A stretch of 6,593 bases of DNA from an uncultured Eubacteriales bacterium (GTDB taxonomy: Bacteria; Bacillota; Clostridia; Oscillospirales; Oscillospiraceae). Shown here piece by piece: positions 1-6,593 of this stretch. A program made the position numbers and the translations under genes. The first letter of the stretch is position 1. Each line of letters opens with the position of its first letter. The notes under the pieces are model-generated. The model saw only the letters and a list, made by a program, of their open reading frames with translations. It was not told the origin of the DNA and ran no database searches. The DNA lies in the NCBI GenBank assembly GCA_900321335.1, contig ONVR01000293.1, positions 1 to 6,593 of the forward strand. Reading direction: 5' to 3'.

Positions 1-990
1 AACCAGCTCCGGGGCCGTGCCGGCCGTCAGGGCGATCCCGGCGAGACCCGGTTCTATATCGCCATGACCGACGACATTATGCGCATCTTCGGCTCGGACC
101 GGATCCTGGGCATGATGGAGACGTTGAAAATCGACGACGACACGCCCATTGACCAGAAGATGCTCTCCGGCGCCATTGAGCAGGCCCAGAAAAAGGTGGA
201 GAGCCGGAACTTCCAGTCCCGTAAGAGCGTGCTGGAGTATGACGACGTGATGAATCTCCAGCGTGAGAAGATCTATGAGCAGCGGCGGATGGTCCTCGAC
301 GGGGAAAACATCGAGGGCTACGTCAAGAACATGATCCATGGCGTCATTGAGCGGGAGGTCAATTCCGGCTATACGGGCAGCCACGCGGACAACAGCGAGA
401 TCACAAAGGCTTTCGAGCCCCTGTTTTTGACCCGGCAGGACTGTGAAGAGGCCCTGCACATGGAAAAGCAGGAGCTGATCGACTTTCTTAATGAGAAGGC
501 CGAGAGCTTTTACGAAAAAAAGGAAAAGCGCCTGGGGATGATCCCCAAACAGAACATCCCCGTCATGCGGGAGCTGGAGCGGTTTATCATGCTCACCGTG
601 GTGGACGAGTATTGGATGGATCACATCGACGCCATGCACGAACTGCGCCAGGGGGTGTCCCTCCGGGGCTACGGCCAGGTCAACCCCATCGACGAGTACA
701 AGCAGGAGGGCTTCGACATGTTCGAGGCCATGGTCAACGGCATCCGCGAGGAGGTTGTGCGCCGGGTGTTCCTGGCGGAGGTGGACACGGCCAAGGCCGA
801 GGAAGCGCTGAAGCGGAAGAGCTCCTCCCGGACGGTCACCACCGCCAACGTGGGCGGCGACGACTCTGTGAAGAAGCAGCCTGTCCGGGTGGGCAAGAAG
901 ATCGGGCGGAACGACCCGTGCCCCTGCGGAAAGCTGCGCCCCAACGGACTGCCCATGAAATACAAGGACTGCTGTGGAAAATATGAGTAA
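1..990 (+). CDS. secA: Protein translocase subunit SecA, C-terminal part (5' end outside window)
   Basis: SecA is the ATPase motor that pushes preproteins through the SecYEG channel at the cytoplasmic membrane. The frame is open from base 1, so the visible 329 residues are the last third or so of a protein usually around 800-950 residues long. The fragment opens inside the second nucleotide-binding domain with helicase motif VI (QLRGRAGRQGDPG, fragment residues 2-14), followed by the typical MRIFGSDR. The helical scaffold signature SRKSVLEYDDVMN lies near residues 73-85, and the wing/scaffold region DHIDAMHELRQGVSLRGYGQ near 207-226. A Lys/Ser-rich linker then leads to a C-terminal SEC-C zinc-binding motif (GRNDPCPCG at about 302-310, CCG at 324-326), which in known SecAs binds zinc and contacts SecB or ribosomes. 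The zinc knuckle loop is longer than usual. The TAA stop at 988-990 overlaps the start of pgeF. The identity is certain; the missing part is the Walker motifs and the preprotein cross-linking domain. Confidence 0.97.
   Translation, partial: NQLRGRAGRQGDPGETRFYIAMTDDIMRIFGSDRILGMMETLKIDDDTPIDQKMLSGAIEQAQKKVESRNFQSRKSVLEYDDVMNLQREKIYEQRRMVLDGENIEGYVKNMIHGVIEREVNSGYTGSHADNSEITKAFEPLFLTRQDCEEALHMEKQELIDFLNEKAESFYEKKEKRLGMIPKQNIPVMRELERFIMLTVVDEYWMDHIDAMHELRQGVSLRGYGQVNPIDEYKQEGFDMFEAMVNGIREEVVRRVFLAEVDTAKAEEALKRKSSSRTVTTANVGGDDSVKKQPVRVGKKIGRNDPCPCGKLRPNGLPMKYKDCCGKYE
964..968 (+). promoter_or_regulatory. Shine-Dalgarno candidate for pgeF, inside secA
   Basis: AAGGA lies 5 bases before the GTG at 974 and 14 bases before the ATG at 983. 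The spacing favours the GTG start. It sits in the last codons of secA, so ribosomes ending secA pass over it, which fits translational coupling. Confidence 0.4.
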
Positions 991-1786
991 GGACTCCTTT
1001 CTTCCCCAAAGCAGAGGCGAGCTGGTCTGGATGACCGCTCCCAATCTCAGCGCCGTCCACGCCTTCACCACACGGCTGGGAGGCGTGAGTGAGGGGATCT
1101 TTGCCTCCTGGAATCTGGGGGAGAACCGGGGCGACGATCCGGACCGGGTGCGCCGGAACTATGCGCTTCTGGGGCAGGCGCTGGGATTTGATTACCGGGA
1201 TATTGTCTTTACCCGGCAGATCCATGAAAACACCGTGCGTGTGGTCACGGCGGCGGACCGTCACAGGCTGTTCGCGCCGGTGCCCTATGAGGCCGACGGT
1301 CTGATCACCGACGAGAAAAACGTGCCGCTGATCATCTTTACGGCGGACTGCGTGCCCATTTTACTCCAGGACCCGGTGCGGGGCGTTATCGGCGCGGTAC
1401 ACGCCGGCTGGCGCGGCTCGGTGCTGGACATTGCCGGCACAGCCATCCGGCAGATGGGCAGCGCCTTCGGCTGCGAGCCGGTCCACATCCGGGCGGCCAT
1501 CGGCCCCTGCATTTCCCAGTGCTGCTTTGAAACGGGACCGGAGGTGCCCCGGGCCATGGACGGCTGTGACGGACAGGCTCCGGCCTTCTACCGGGAAAAG
1601 GGAAACGGAAAGTTTATGGTGGATCTCAAGGGCTTTAACAGGAGGCTTCTGCTCCGGGCGGGGCTGCTGCCGGAAAATATCTGCGTCAGCGGCGAGTGTA
1701 CCCTGTGCAGCCACGAAAAATACTGGTCACACCGATATACCAAAGGAGAGCGGGGCAGTCAGGCCTCTGTGATCCTGATGCGGTAA
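974..1786 (+). CDS. pgeF: Peptidoglycan editing factor PgeF (YfiH/YlmD, LACC1-like family)
   Basis: This is a 270-residue cytoplasmic protein of the YfiH/YlmD family, once annotated as a multicopper polyphenol oxidase. Members help keep the right amino acids in peptidoglycan stem peptides. Relatives, including human FAMIN/LACC1, have purine nucleoside phosphorylase and adenosine deaminase activity at a zinc site. All family blocks are present in order: FTTRLGGVS (31-39), FTRQIHENTV (79-88), FTADCVPILL (122-131), AVHAGWRGSV (141-150), IGPCI (176-180) and the C-terminal SHRYTKGERG (252-261). By family analogy H84, C126 and H143 are the zinc ligands, and all are intact. The length is normal for the family. 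Two starts are possible: GTG at 974, with AAGGA 5 bases upstream, or ATG at 983. They differ by three residues and overlap secA by 17 or 8 bases. The gene probably depends on secA transcription. Which cellular role dominates in this organism cannot be read from sequence. Confidence 0.93.
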   Translation: MENMSKDSFLPQSRGELVWMTAPNLSAVHAFTTRLGGVSEGIFASWNLGENRGDDPDRVRRNYALLGQALGFDYRDIVFTRQIHENTVRVVTAADRHRLFAPVPYEADGLITDEKNVPLIIFTADCVPILLQDPVRGVIGAVHAGWRGSVLDIAGTAIRQMGSAFGCEPVHIRAAIGPCISQCCFETGPEVPRAMDGCDGQAPAFYREKGNGKFMVDLKGFNRRLLLRAGLLPENICVSGECTLCSHEKYWSHRYTKGERGSQASVILMR

Positions 1787-1804
1787 GAGCGACTTCTTCA
1801 GGAC

Positions 1805-1810
1805 GGGTGA
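1805..1810 (+). promoter_or_regulatory. Shine-Dalgarno candidate for the solute-binding lipoprotein
   Basis: GGGTGA matches the 3' side of the AGGAGGTGA consensus and ends 5 bases before the TTG at 1816, which is the main reason for choosing that start. The other candidate, AGGA at 1800-1803, is only 3 bases from the GTG at 1807, which is closer than is normal. Confidence 0.42.
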
Positions 1811-1815
1811 TTGCC

Positions 1816-1887
1816 TTGAACAAGCGTTTGAAAAAGTTAATAACGCCTGTGCTGCTGGCGGCGCTGCTGCTGACCGCTGCCGGTTGC
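1816..1887 (+). other. Lipoprotein signal peptide and lipobox cysteine
   Basis: The signal has a positive start (MNKRLKK), a hydrophobic core of about 13 residues rich in Leu and Ala, and the ending LTAAGC. Cys24 (codon 1885-1887) is the expected diacylglyceryl attachment site after signal peptidase II cleavage. The -3 position is Ala rather than the commonest Leu, which is tolerated. This predicts anchoring on the outer face of the cytoplasmic membrane. Confidence 0.82.
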
Positions 1888-3372
1888 GGCGGACAGCCGG
1901 AGAATGCCCAGGAGCCACAGACTGCGGCTGCGGATCCCATCCCCACAGCCGGGGACGATGCCGCGGTTTCCACAGGCTTTGCCATGCTCTATGACAAGGA
2001 CAGCTCTCTGAATCCCTACAGCGGAGAAAACGGGGACAACTACCTGGTGTCCCAGCTGCTGTATGAAAAGCTGTTCGTTCTGGACGACCGGTTTGAACCG
2101 AAGCCCCAGCTCTGCGCCGAATACGCCACCCAGGACGGCCTGACCTACACCTTCAAGCTCCTGGAAGGGGTGAAGTTCTCCGACGGGACGGACCTGAAAG
2201 CCATCGACGCGGTGTATTCGCTGGTGGTGGCCAAGGACGTGGGACGCTATGCCCGGCGGCTGTCCATCATTGACAGCTGCAGCCAGGTGGACGACTACAC
2301 CTTTACCGTCACCCTGACGAAAGCCAATTACCTGCTGCCGAGCCTGCTGGATGTGCCCATTGTGGCGTATGACACGGGATACAGCGACATACCCGTAGGC
2401 TCCGGCCCCTATAAACTGACGGGCTCTCAGCTGGTGGCGTCTCCCTACTACCGGGGACAGGCGCCCCAGAAGACCATAACCCTGACGGATCTGACCACCT
2501 CTTATGCCGAGGCCTTCAGCATGGGGAAGCTGGATCTTGTCTGTGACGACGTGTGCGGCAGCGATGATATCGTTTTCTCCGGCAATTATGAGATGCACTA
2601 CTATAACACCACGGTGATGGACTACATCGGCTTTAACATGAGCAACTACTTCCTCTCCGACGGTGCCATCCGGGAGGGGATCGCCGCGCTGATCGACCGG
2701 CAGTCCATTGTCGATCAGATCTATATGACCCGGGCCACGGCGTCGCCGGTGGTGATCAGTCCGGCGTCCTGGCTTTACGACGTGACCTGGGACGTGGCAG
2801 AACCGGTAGGACCGGAAAAGCTGTCCCAGGCCATGGGAAAGATGGGCCTGCGTGACGCAAACCACGACGGCGTGGTGGAACTGCCCAGCGGAGATACGCC
2901 TTTCTCCCTGGACTTTATCGTCAACGCGGAGAACCCGTACAAGGTCCGGGCAGCCCAGTACATCATGACAGACCTCCAGCGCCTGGGGGTGGGCGTGCGC
3001 CTGCGGGAGCTGCCCTGGGACGATTTCTGCAAGGCGCTCCAGGAGGGGGATTTTGACCTGTATTACGCCGAGGTTTACCTGCCGGCGGACTTTAACTGCT
3101 CGGTGCTTCTGGACGAGAGCGGCGCACATAACTACGGGGGGATCTATAATCCGGAGTACGGGGAACTGCTCGACGCTTACCGGGCCGCGCCGGACCGACT
3201 GACCCGAAGTGAAGCGGCGAAGGCCATGTGCGACAAGATCCGGCAAAACAATCCCATCGTACCCGTGCTCTTTCGCAAGCACGCGGCGGTGCTCCGCCGC
3301 AACAAGGCCAGCGGCACGTCGCCGACCCAATCCAGCGTTTTCTATGACTTTGACAGCTGGCAGATCAAATAG
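1816..3372 (+). CDS. ABC transporter substrate-binding lipoprotein, solute-binding family 5 (peptide/nickel type)
   Basis: This 518-residue exported lipoprotein belongs to the SBP_bac_5 family (OppA/DppA/NikA-like). Such proteins capture oligopeptides, nickel chelates or other solutes outside the membrane and hand them to an ABC permease. A lysine-rich signal peptide ends at a lipobox with Cys24, followed by an acidic/Ala/Gln-rich tether. Family hallmarks are DGLTYTFKLLEGVKFSDGT (107-125), GSGPYKL (195-201), a LIDRQSIVDQIY helix after the hinge, a D347-A-N349-H-D351-G loop resembling a calcium loop, and the late block GDFDLYYAEVYLP near 412. The length is normal. I prefer the TTG at 1816, because it gives a classical lipoprotein N-terminus and has a well-spaced SD; GTG at 1807 would add three residues. 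A far upstream start at 1696 would overlap pgeF by 91 bases and bury the signal peptide. No permease or ATPase genes adjoin it, so the ligand is unknown and it may serve a transporter encoded elsewhere. Confidence 0.88.
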   Translation: MNKRLKKLITPVLLAALLLTAAGCGGQPENAQEPQTAAADPIPTAGDDAAVSTGFAMLYDKDSSLNPYSGENGDNYLVSQLLYEKLFVLDDRFEPKPQLCAEYATQDGLTYTFKLLEGVKFSDGTDLKAIDAVYSLVVAKDVGRYARRLSIIDSCSQVDDYTFTVTLTKANYLLPSLLDVPIVAYDTGYSDIPVGSGPYKLTGSQLVASPYYRGQAPQKTITLTDLTTSYAEAFSMGKLDLVCDDVCGSDDIVFSGNYEMHYYNTTVMDYIGFNMSNYFLSDGAIREGIAALIDRQSIVDQIYMTRATASPVVISPASWLYDVTWDVAEPVGPEKLSQAMGKMGLRDANHDGVVELPSGDTPFSLDFIVNAENPYKVRAAQYIMTDLQRLGVGVRLRELPWDDFCKALQEGDFDLYYAEVYLPADFNCSVLLDESGAHNYGGIYNPEYGELLDAYRAAPDRLTRSEAAKAMCDKIRQNNPIVPVLFRKHAAVLRRNKASGTSPTQSSVFYDFDSWQIK

Positions 3373-3375
3373 AAT
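3350..3375 (+). promoter_or_regulatory. Weak sigma-A-like promoter candidate ahead of purL
   Basis: A perfect TTGACA (3350-3355) precedes TAGAAT (3370-3375, five of six matches to TATAAT), which would place transcription start about 27 bases before the purL ATG. The spacer is only 14 bases against an optimum near 17, and TTGACA encodes part of the preceding protein's C-terminal FDSW, so coding constraint may explain it. Read-through from upstream is equally plausible. Confidence 0.2.
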
Positions 3376-3393
3376 GCTTCAACATACACCAGA

Positions 3394-3400
3394 GAGGGGA
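3394..3400 (+). promoter_or_regulatory. Ribosome binding site of purL
   Basis: The purine-rich GAGGGGA ends 8 bases before the ATG at 3409. It is the strongest SD in the window, in keeping with a highly expressed biosynthetic enzyme, and it fixes the purL start. The whole 36-base gap before purL has no hairpin terminator and is too short for a purine riboswitch. Confidence 0.75.
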
Positions 3401-3408
3401 CTGTAATC

Positions 3409-6400
3409 ATGCAGAAGGTTTACAGATGCTACACAGAAAAGAGAAAGGGATTTGACGTGGAAGCCCAGGGGGTGCTGCGGGAGGCCAGAGACAATCTGGG
3501 CGTGAGCGGCATTACGGCCCTGCGGCTGTTTAACCGTTACGACACGGAGGGGATCGACGAGACCGTCTATCAGGCGGCCCGGGTCAGTGTGTTCTCCGAG
3601 CCCCAGGTGGACGACTGCTATGACGAGCAGATACCCCCCATGGAGGGTGAGCACTGGATCCTGGCCATCGAGGCTCTGCCCGGCCAGTACGATCAGCGGG
3701 CGGACTCCTGTGCCCAATGTATCCAGATCCTCACCTGCCAGGAGCGGCCCGTTGTCCGGGCGGCCAAGATCTACGTGTTCTTCGGCGCGCTGACCCAGGC
3801 GGACCGGGACAAGCTCAGCGCATATCTGATCAACCCCGTGGAGTCCCGGCAGGCGGAGCTGACCAAGCCCGAGACCCTGGCCCAGACCTATCCCACCCCG
3901 GCACCGGTGGCCACACTGACCGGCTTTATCGCCGCCGGGGACGGAGAGCTGGAGCAGATCCTCTCTGACTACAGCCTTGCCATGGATCTGGATGACCTGA
4001 AGTTTATGCAGGCCTATTTCCGGGACACAGAGAAGCGGGATCCCACGGTGACGGAGCTGAAGCTGGTGGACACCTACTGGTCCGACCACTGCCGTCACAC
4101 CACCTTCAGCACCCATCTCGATGAGATCCAGATCCGGGATGCGGACGTTCAAAGGGCCTTTGAGACCTATCTGGCGGCCCGGGAGGAGGTCTATGGGGAG
4201 AAAGCCAAGGACCGGCCCCGGACCCTCATGGACATCGCCACCATCGGCACCAAGACGCTGAAGAAGCGGGGCGTCCTCACGGCGCTGGATGAGTCCGAAG
4301 AGATCAACGCCTGCTCCATCCATATGGACGTGGACGTGGAGGGAAAAACCGAGGACTGGCTGCTCATGTTCAAAAACGAGACCCACAACCATCCCACGGA
4401 GATCGAGCCCTTCGGCGGCGCGGCCACCTGTATCGGCGGCGCCATCCGGGACCCCCTGTCCGGGCGCTCCTACGTGTATCAGGCCATGCGTGTCACCGGC
4501 GCCGGGGATCCCCGTGTGCCGCTGAAGGACACCATCCCCGGCAAGCTGCCCCAGCGGAAGCTGACGGTGACGGCGGCCCAGGGTTATTCCTCCTACGGCA
4601 ACCAGATCGGCCTGGCCACGGGCCTCGTGCACGAGTTTTATCACCCCGGTTACGTGGCCAAACGCATGGAGATCGGCGCCGTGGTAGGCGCCGTGAAGGC
4701 GGAAAACGTGGTCCGGGAGACCCCTGCCCCCGGGGACCGGGTGATCCTGCTGGGCGGCAGAACGGGCCGTGACGGCATCGGCGGCGCCACGGGCTCCTCC
4801 AAGTCCCATAACGCCAAATCGCTGGTGACTATGGCCTCTGAGGTCCAGAAGGGCAATGCCCCCGAGGAGCGCAAGATCCAGCGCCTGTTCCGGGACAGCG
4901 AGGTCACAAAGATGATCAAGCGCTGCAACGACTTCGGCGCCGGCGGCGTGTCCGTTGCCATCGGTGAGCTGGCCGACGGCCTGGACATTGACCTGTCCCT
5001 GGTGCGGAAGAAATACGAGGGCCTGGACGGTACGGAGATCGCCATCTCCGAGTCCCAGGAGCGTATGGCGGTGGTCCTTGATCCCAAAGATGTGGATCAG
5101 TTCCTTTTATATGCCGCAGAGGAGAACCTGGAGGCTGTTCCCGTGGCTGTGGTTACGGAGGAGAAACGGCTGGTGATGACCTGGAGGGGAAAGGAGATCG
5201 TGAATCTTTCCCGGGCTTTCCTGGATACCAACGGGGCCCATCAGGAGACCAGTGTGACAGTGACCATGCCGGATGAGAAGGATTGTTATTATGACAAGCC
5301 GGCAGTCGGCGCATTTGCCGGTGAAAGAGCCGCCGCGGCATCCGATGAAAGAGCCGCCGCAGCATCCGATGTAAAGGCCGCCGCAGCATCCGGTGAAAGA
5401 GCCGCTGCGGCATCCGGAGATAAGGAGCCGGCCCTGCGTTCCTTATTAGAGACCACCCTCTCTGACCTGAACATTTGCTCCAAGAAGGGACTTGTGGAAA
5501 TGTTTGACAGCTCCATCGGGGCCTCCACGGTGACCATGCCCTTCGGAGGAAAGACCCAGCTGACTCCGGTCCAGACCATGATCGCCAAGGTGCCGGCCCT
5601 TTCCGGAAAGACGGACCTTGCCACCATGATGTCCTATGGATTTGATCCCTATCTGTCAAGCTGGAGTCCTTACCATGGGGCGGTTTACGCAGTGTTACAG
5701 TCCGTTTCCAAGATTGTGGCGGCGGGCGGCGACTATAAGAAGATCCGCCTCACCTTCCAGGAGTATTTTGAGAAGCTGGGACAAGATCCCGGACGCTGGG
5801 GCAAGCCCTTTGCCGCCCTCCTGGGTTCCTACAGTGCCCAGAAGGGATTTAAGATTCCTTCCATCGGGGGAAAAGACAGTATGTCAGGCTCCTTCGAGGA
5901 TATAGATGTTCCCCCCACTCTGGTTTCCTTTGCCGTGGATTACATGAATGCGGCTGATGTGGTGACTCCGGAGTTTAAAAAGGCAGGCCACGACATTTTC
6001 TGTGTGGATATTCCATTTGATGAGTACGGAATTCCGGATTATGAGGAGGCCGGCAGGATCTATGATGAGATCCACGGCCTGATGGCAGAGGGAAAGGTTC
6101 TGGCAGCCTACGCCCTGGGAGCCGGCGGAATGGCGGAAGGAATTGCCAAGATGGCCTTCGGCAATGAGCTGGGAGTGGACCTGTCCCCGGAGCTGAAAGT
6201 AGAAGAATTAGCCTGGAAACGGTATGGTTCTCTGCTTATTGAGATGCCGGAGGGTGCTGGAGAGCTCCCGGGAATCTATATCGGAAGAATCATAGATGAA
6301 CCGGTGATCCGGGGCTTTGGCGAGGAGATCGGCCTTGATGAGCTGATAAAGACCTGGCAGGCACCTCTGGAATCTGTTTTCCCGACCCAGACCGGGGCGG

Positions 6401-6593
6401 AAGCGGCAAGCTGCGAGAGGCCGGCCTACACAGGAGGCCAGATCTATATTTGTAAGAATAAAGTGGCGAAACCGAAAGTATTTATTCCAGTATTTCCCGG
6501 AACGAACTGTGAATATGACTCGGCCAGGGCCTTTGAGAGGGCCGGAGCGGAGACCATGACCATCGTCTTTAAGAATCAGTCCGCCCAGGACAT
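3409..6593 (+). CDS. purL: Phosphoribosylformylglycinamidine synthase, long single-chain form (3' end outside window)
   Basis: PurL (FGAM synthase) converts FGAR, ATP and glutamine to FGAM in the fourth step of IMP synthesis, in the cytoplasm. The frame is open without a stop from ATG 3409 to the window end: 1061 codons of a family usually about 1230-1300 residues long. The N-terminal domain starts MQKVYRCYTEKRKGFDVEAQ. The linker/first synthase block has DTYWSDHCRHTTF (220-232). The active-site block is NETHNHPTEIEPFGG (323-337), the nucleotide-binding stretch GGRTGRDGIGGATGSS (449-464), NDFGAGGVSVAIGELADG (507-524) and SESQERMAVVL (547-557). The second half contains MPFGGKTQLTP, SPYHGAVYAVLQ and IGGKDSMSG (819-827). 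The glutaminase domain begins with FPGTNCE (1029-1035), but its catalytic Cys-His-Glu triad lies beyond the window. Two oddities: a tandem repeat inserted at residues 638-669, and a composition change near 5000-5150. The start is fixed by a strong SD and the usual N-terminus. Confidence 0.97.
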   Translation, partial: MQKVYRCYTEKRKGFDVEAQGVLREARDNLGVSGITALRLFNRYDTEGIDETVYQAARVSVFSEPQVDDCYDEQIPPMEGEHWILAIEALPGQYDQRADSCAQCIQILTCQERPVVRAAKIYVFFGALTQADRDKLSAYLINPVESRQAELTKPETLAQTYPTPAPVATLTGFIAAGDGELEQILSDYSLAMDLDDLKFMQAYFRDTEKRDPTVTELKLVDTYWSDHCRHTTFSTHLDEIQIRDADVQRAFETYLAAREEVYGEKAKDRPRTLMDIATIGTKTLKKRGVLTALDESEEINACSIHMDVDVEGKTEDWLLMFKNETHNHPTEIEPFGGAATCIGGAIRDPLSGRSYVYQAMRVTGAGDPRVPLKDTIPGKLPQRKLTVTAAQGYSSYGNQIGLATGLVHEFYHPGYVAKRMEIGAVVGAVKAENVVRETPAPGDRVILLGGRTGRDGIGGATGSSKSHNAKSLVTMASEVQKGNAPEERKIQRLFRDSEVTKMIKRCNDFGAGGVSVAIGELADGLDIDLSLVRKKYEGLDGTEIAISESQERMAVVLDPKDVDQFLLYAAEENLEAVPVAVVTEEKRLVMTWRGKEIVNLSRAFLDTNGAHQETSVTVTMPDEKDCYYDKPAVGAFAGERAAAASDERAAAASDVKAAAASGERAAAASGDKEPALRSLLETTLSDLNICSKKGLVEMFDSSIGASTVTMPFGGKTQLTPVQTMIAKVPALSGKTDLATMMSYGFDPYLSSWSPYHGAVYAVLQSVSKIVAAGGDYKKIRLTFQEYFEKLGQDPGRWGKPFAALLGSYSAQKGFKIPSIGGKDSMSGSFEDIDVPPTLVSFAVDYMNAADVVTPEFKKAGHDIFCVDIPFDEYGIPDYEEAGRIYDEIHGLMAEGKVLAAYALGAGGMAEGIAKMAFGNELGVDLSPELKVEELAWKRYGSLLIEMPEGAGELPGIYIGRIIDEPVIRGFGEEIGLDELIKTWQAPLESVFPTQTGAEAASCERPAYTGGQIYICKNKVAKPKVFIPVFPGTNCEYDSARAFERAGAETMTIVFKNQSAQD
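5320..5415 (+). repeat. In-frame tandem repeat, four 24-base units, within purL
   Basis: Four contiguous units of eight codons begin at 5320, 5344, 5368 and 5392. They encode GERAAAAS, DERAAAAS, DVKAAAAS and GERAAAAS, and then GDKE as a decayed start of a fifth. By hand comparison, units 1 and 4 differ at one base, 1 and 2 at two bases, and 2 and 3 at three bases. Gain or loss of a unit keeps the frame. The repeat falls in the linker between the two homologous halves of the synthase, after the NLSRAFLDTNGAHQE block and before LSDLNICSKKGLVE, where family members are variable in length. Confidence 0.95.

Noticed and set aside
1696..1815. Upstream extension of the lipoprotein to a GTG at 1696
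   Set aside because: It would overlap pgeF by 91 bases over that gene's conserved C-terminus and place about 40 polar residues before the signal peptide.
1787..1815. Gap between pgeF and the lipoprotein gene, checked for a terminator or promoter
   Set aside because: Only 29 bases with no stable hairpin, T-run or -35/-10 pair.
1837..3330. A 497-codon open frame on the minus strand opposite the solute-binding protein gene
   Set aside because: The + strand protein has a signal peptide and clear family 5 motifs. The antisense product is His/Val/Arg-rich, shows no domain and has no convincing ribosome binding site.
3709..3738. Cys-rich stretch in the PurL N-terminal domain (C101, C104, C110), considered as a metal site
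   Set aside because: This segment follows the usual GQ-D-QRADS--QC block of long PurL proteins, and there is no fourth ligand nearby to argue for a metal centre.
3379..4809. A 476-codon open frame on the minus strand opposite purL, the longest complete antisense frame here
   Set aside because: It mirrors the codons of purL, whose + frame carries every family motif. The antisense translation is rich in Gly, His, Leu and Val with no recognisable domain, as expected for a shadow in GC-rich coding DNA.
5153..5659. Minus-strand frame with a repetitive Arg/His/Pro/Met-rich product
   Set aside because: The repetition is just the reverse complement of the 24-base purL repeat; no independent gene signal.

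Overview
The window reads as a stretch of ordinary chromosome from a low-copy, GC-moderate-to-high (about 60% by hand count on sampled lines) Gram-positive anaerobe, most likely a member of the Clostridia, perhaps Oscillospirales. This rests on the long single-chain form of PurL, the Firmicutes-type PurL N-terminus, the SEC-C tail on SecA, the lipoprotein-type solute-binding protein and the tight spacing of genes. The lineage below class level is inference.

All four genes lie on the + strand and almost no DNA is left over. Bases 1-990 are the 3' third of secA, the preprotein translocase motor ATPase, cut by the window start. It overlaps the start of pgeF (974-1786), a YfiH/YlmD-family peptidoglycan editing factor. 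After 29 bases comes a family 5 extracellular solute-binding lipoprotein (1816-3372, TTG start preferred) with no permease or ATPase genes in view. After another 36 bases comes purL (3409 to beyond the window end), the large phosphoribosylformylglycinamidine synthase of purine biosynthesis. It is open for 1061 codons and is cut inside its glutaminase domain. The spacing (overlap, 29, 36 bases) and the lack of any visible terminator suggest co-transcription, although the genes serve unrelated jobs: protein export, cell-wall quality control, solute uptake and purine synthesis. A weak promoter candidate sits just before purL.

I do not see a new biological system here. Two things deserve a second look, both inside purL. 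One is a perfect-frame tandem repeat of four 24-base units (5320-5415), which puts an alanine-rich (G/D)-(E/V)-(R/K)-AAAAS repeat into the linker between the two synthase halves. The other is a marked change in base composition and glycine codon choice near 5000-5150, which suggests a mosaic gene or a chimeric assembly. No RNA genes, mobile elements, CRISPR arrays or terminators were found, and there is no gene-free stretch over 300 bases.
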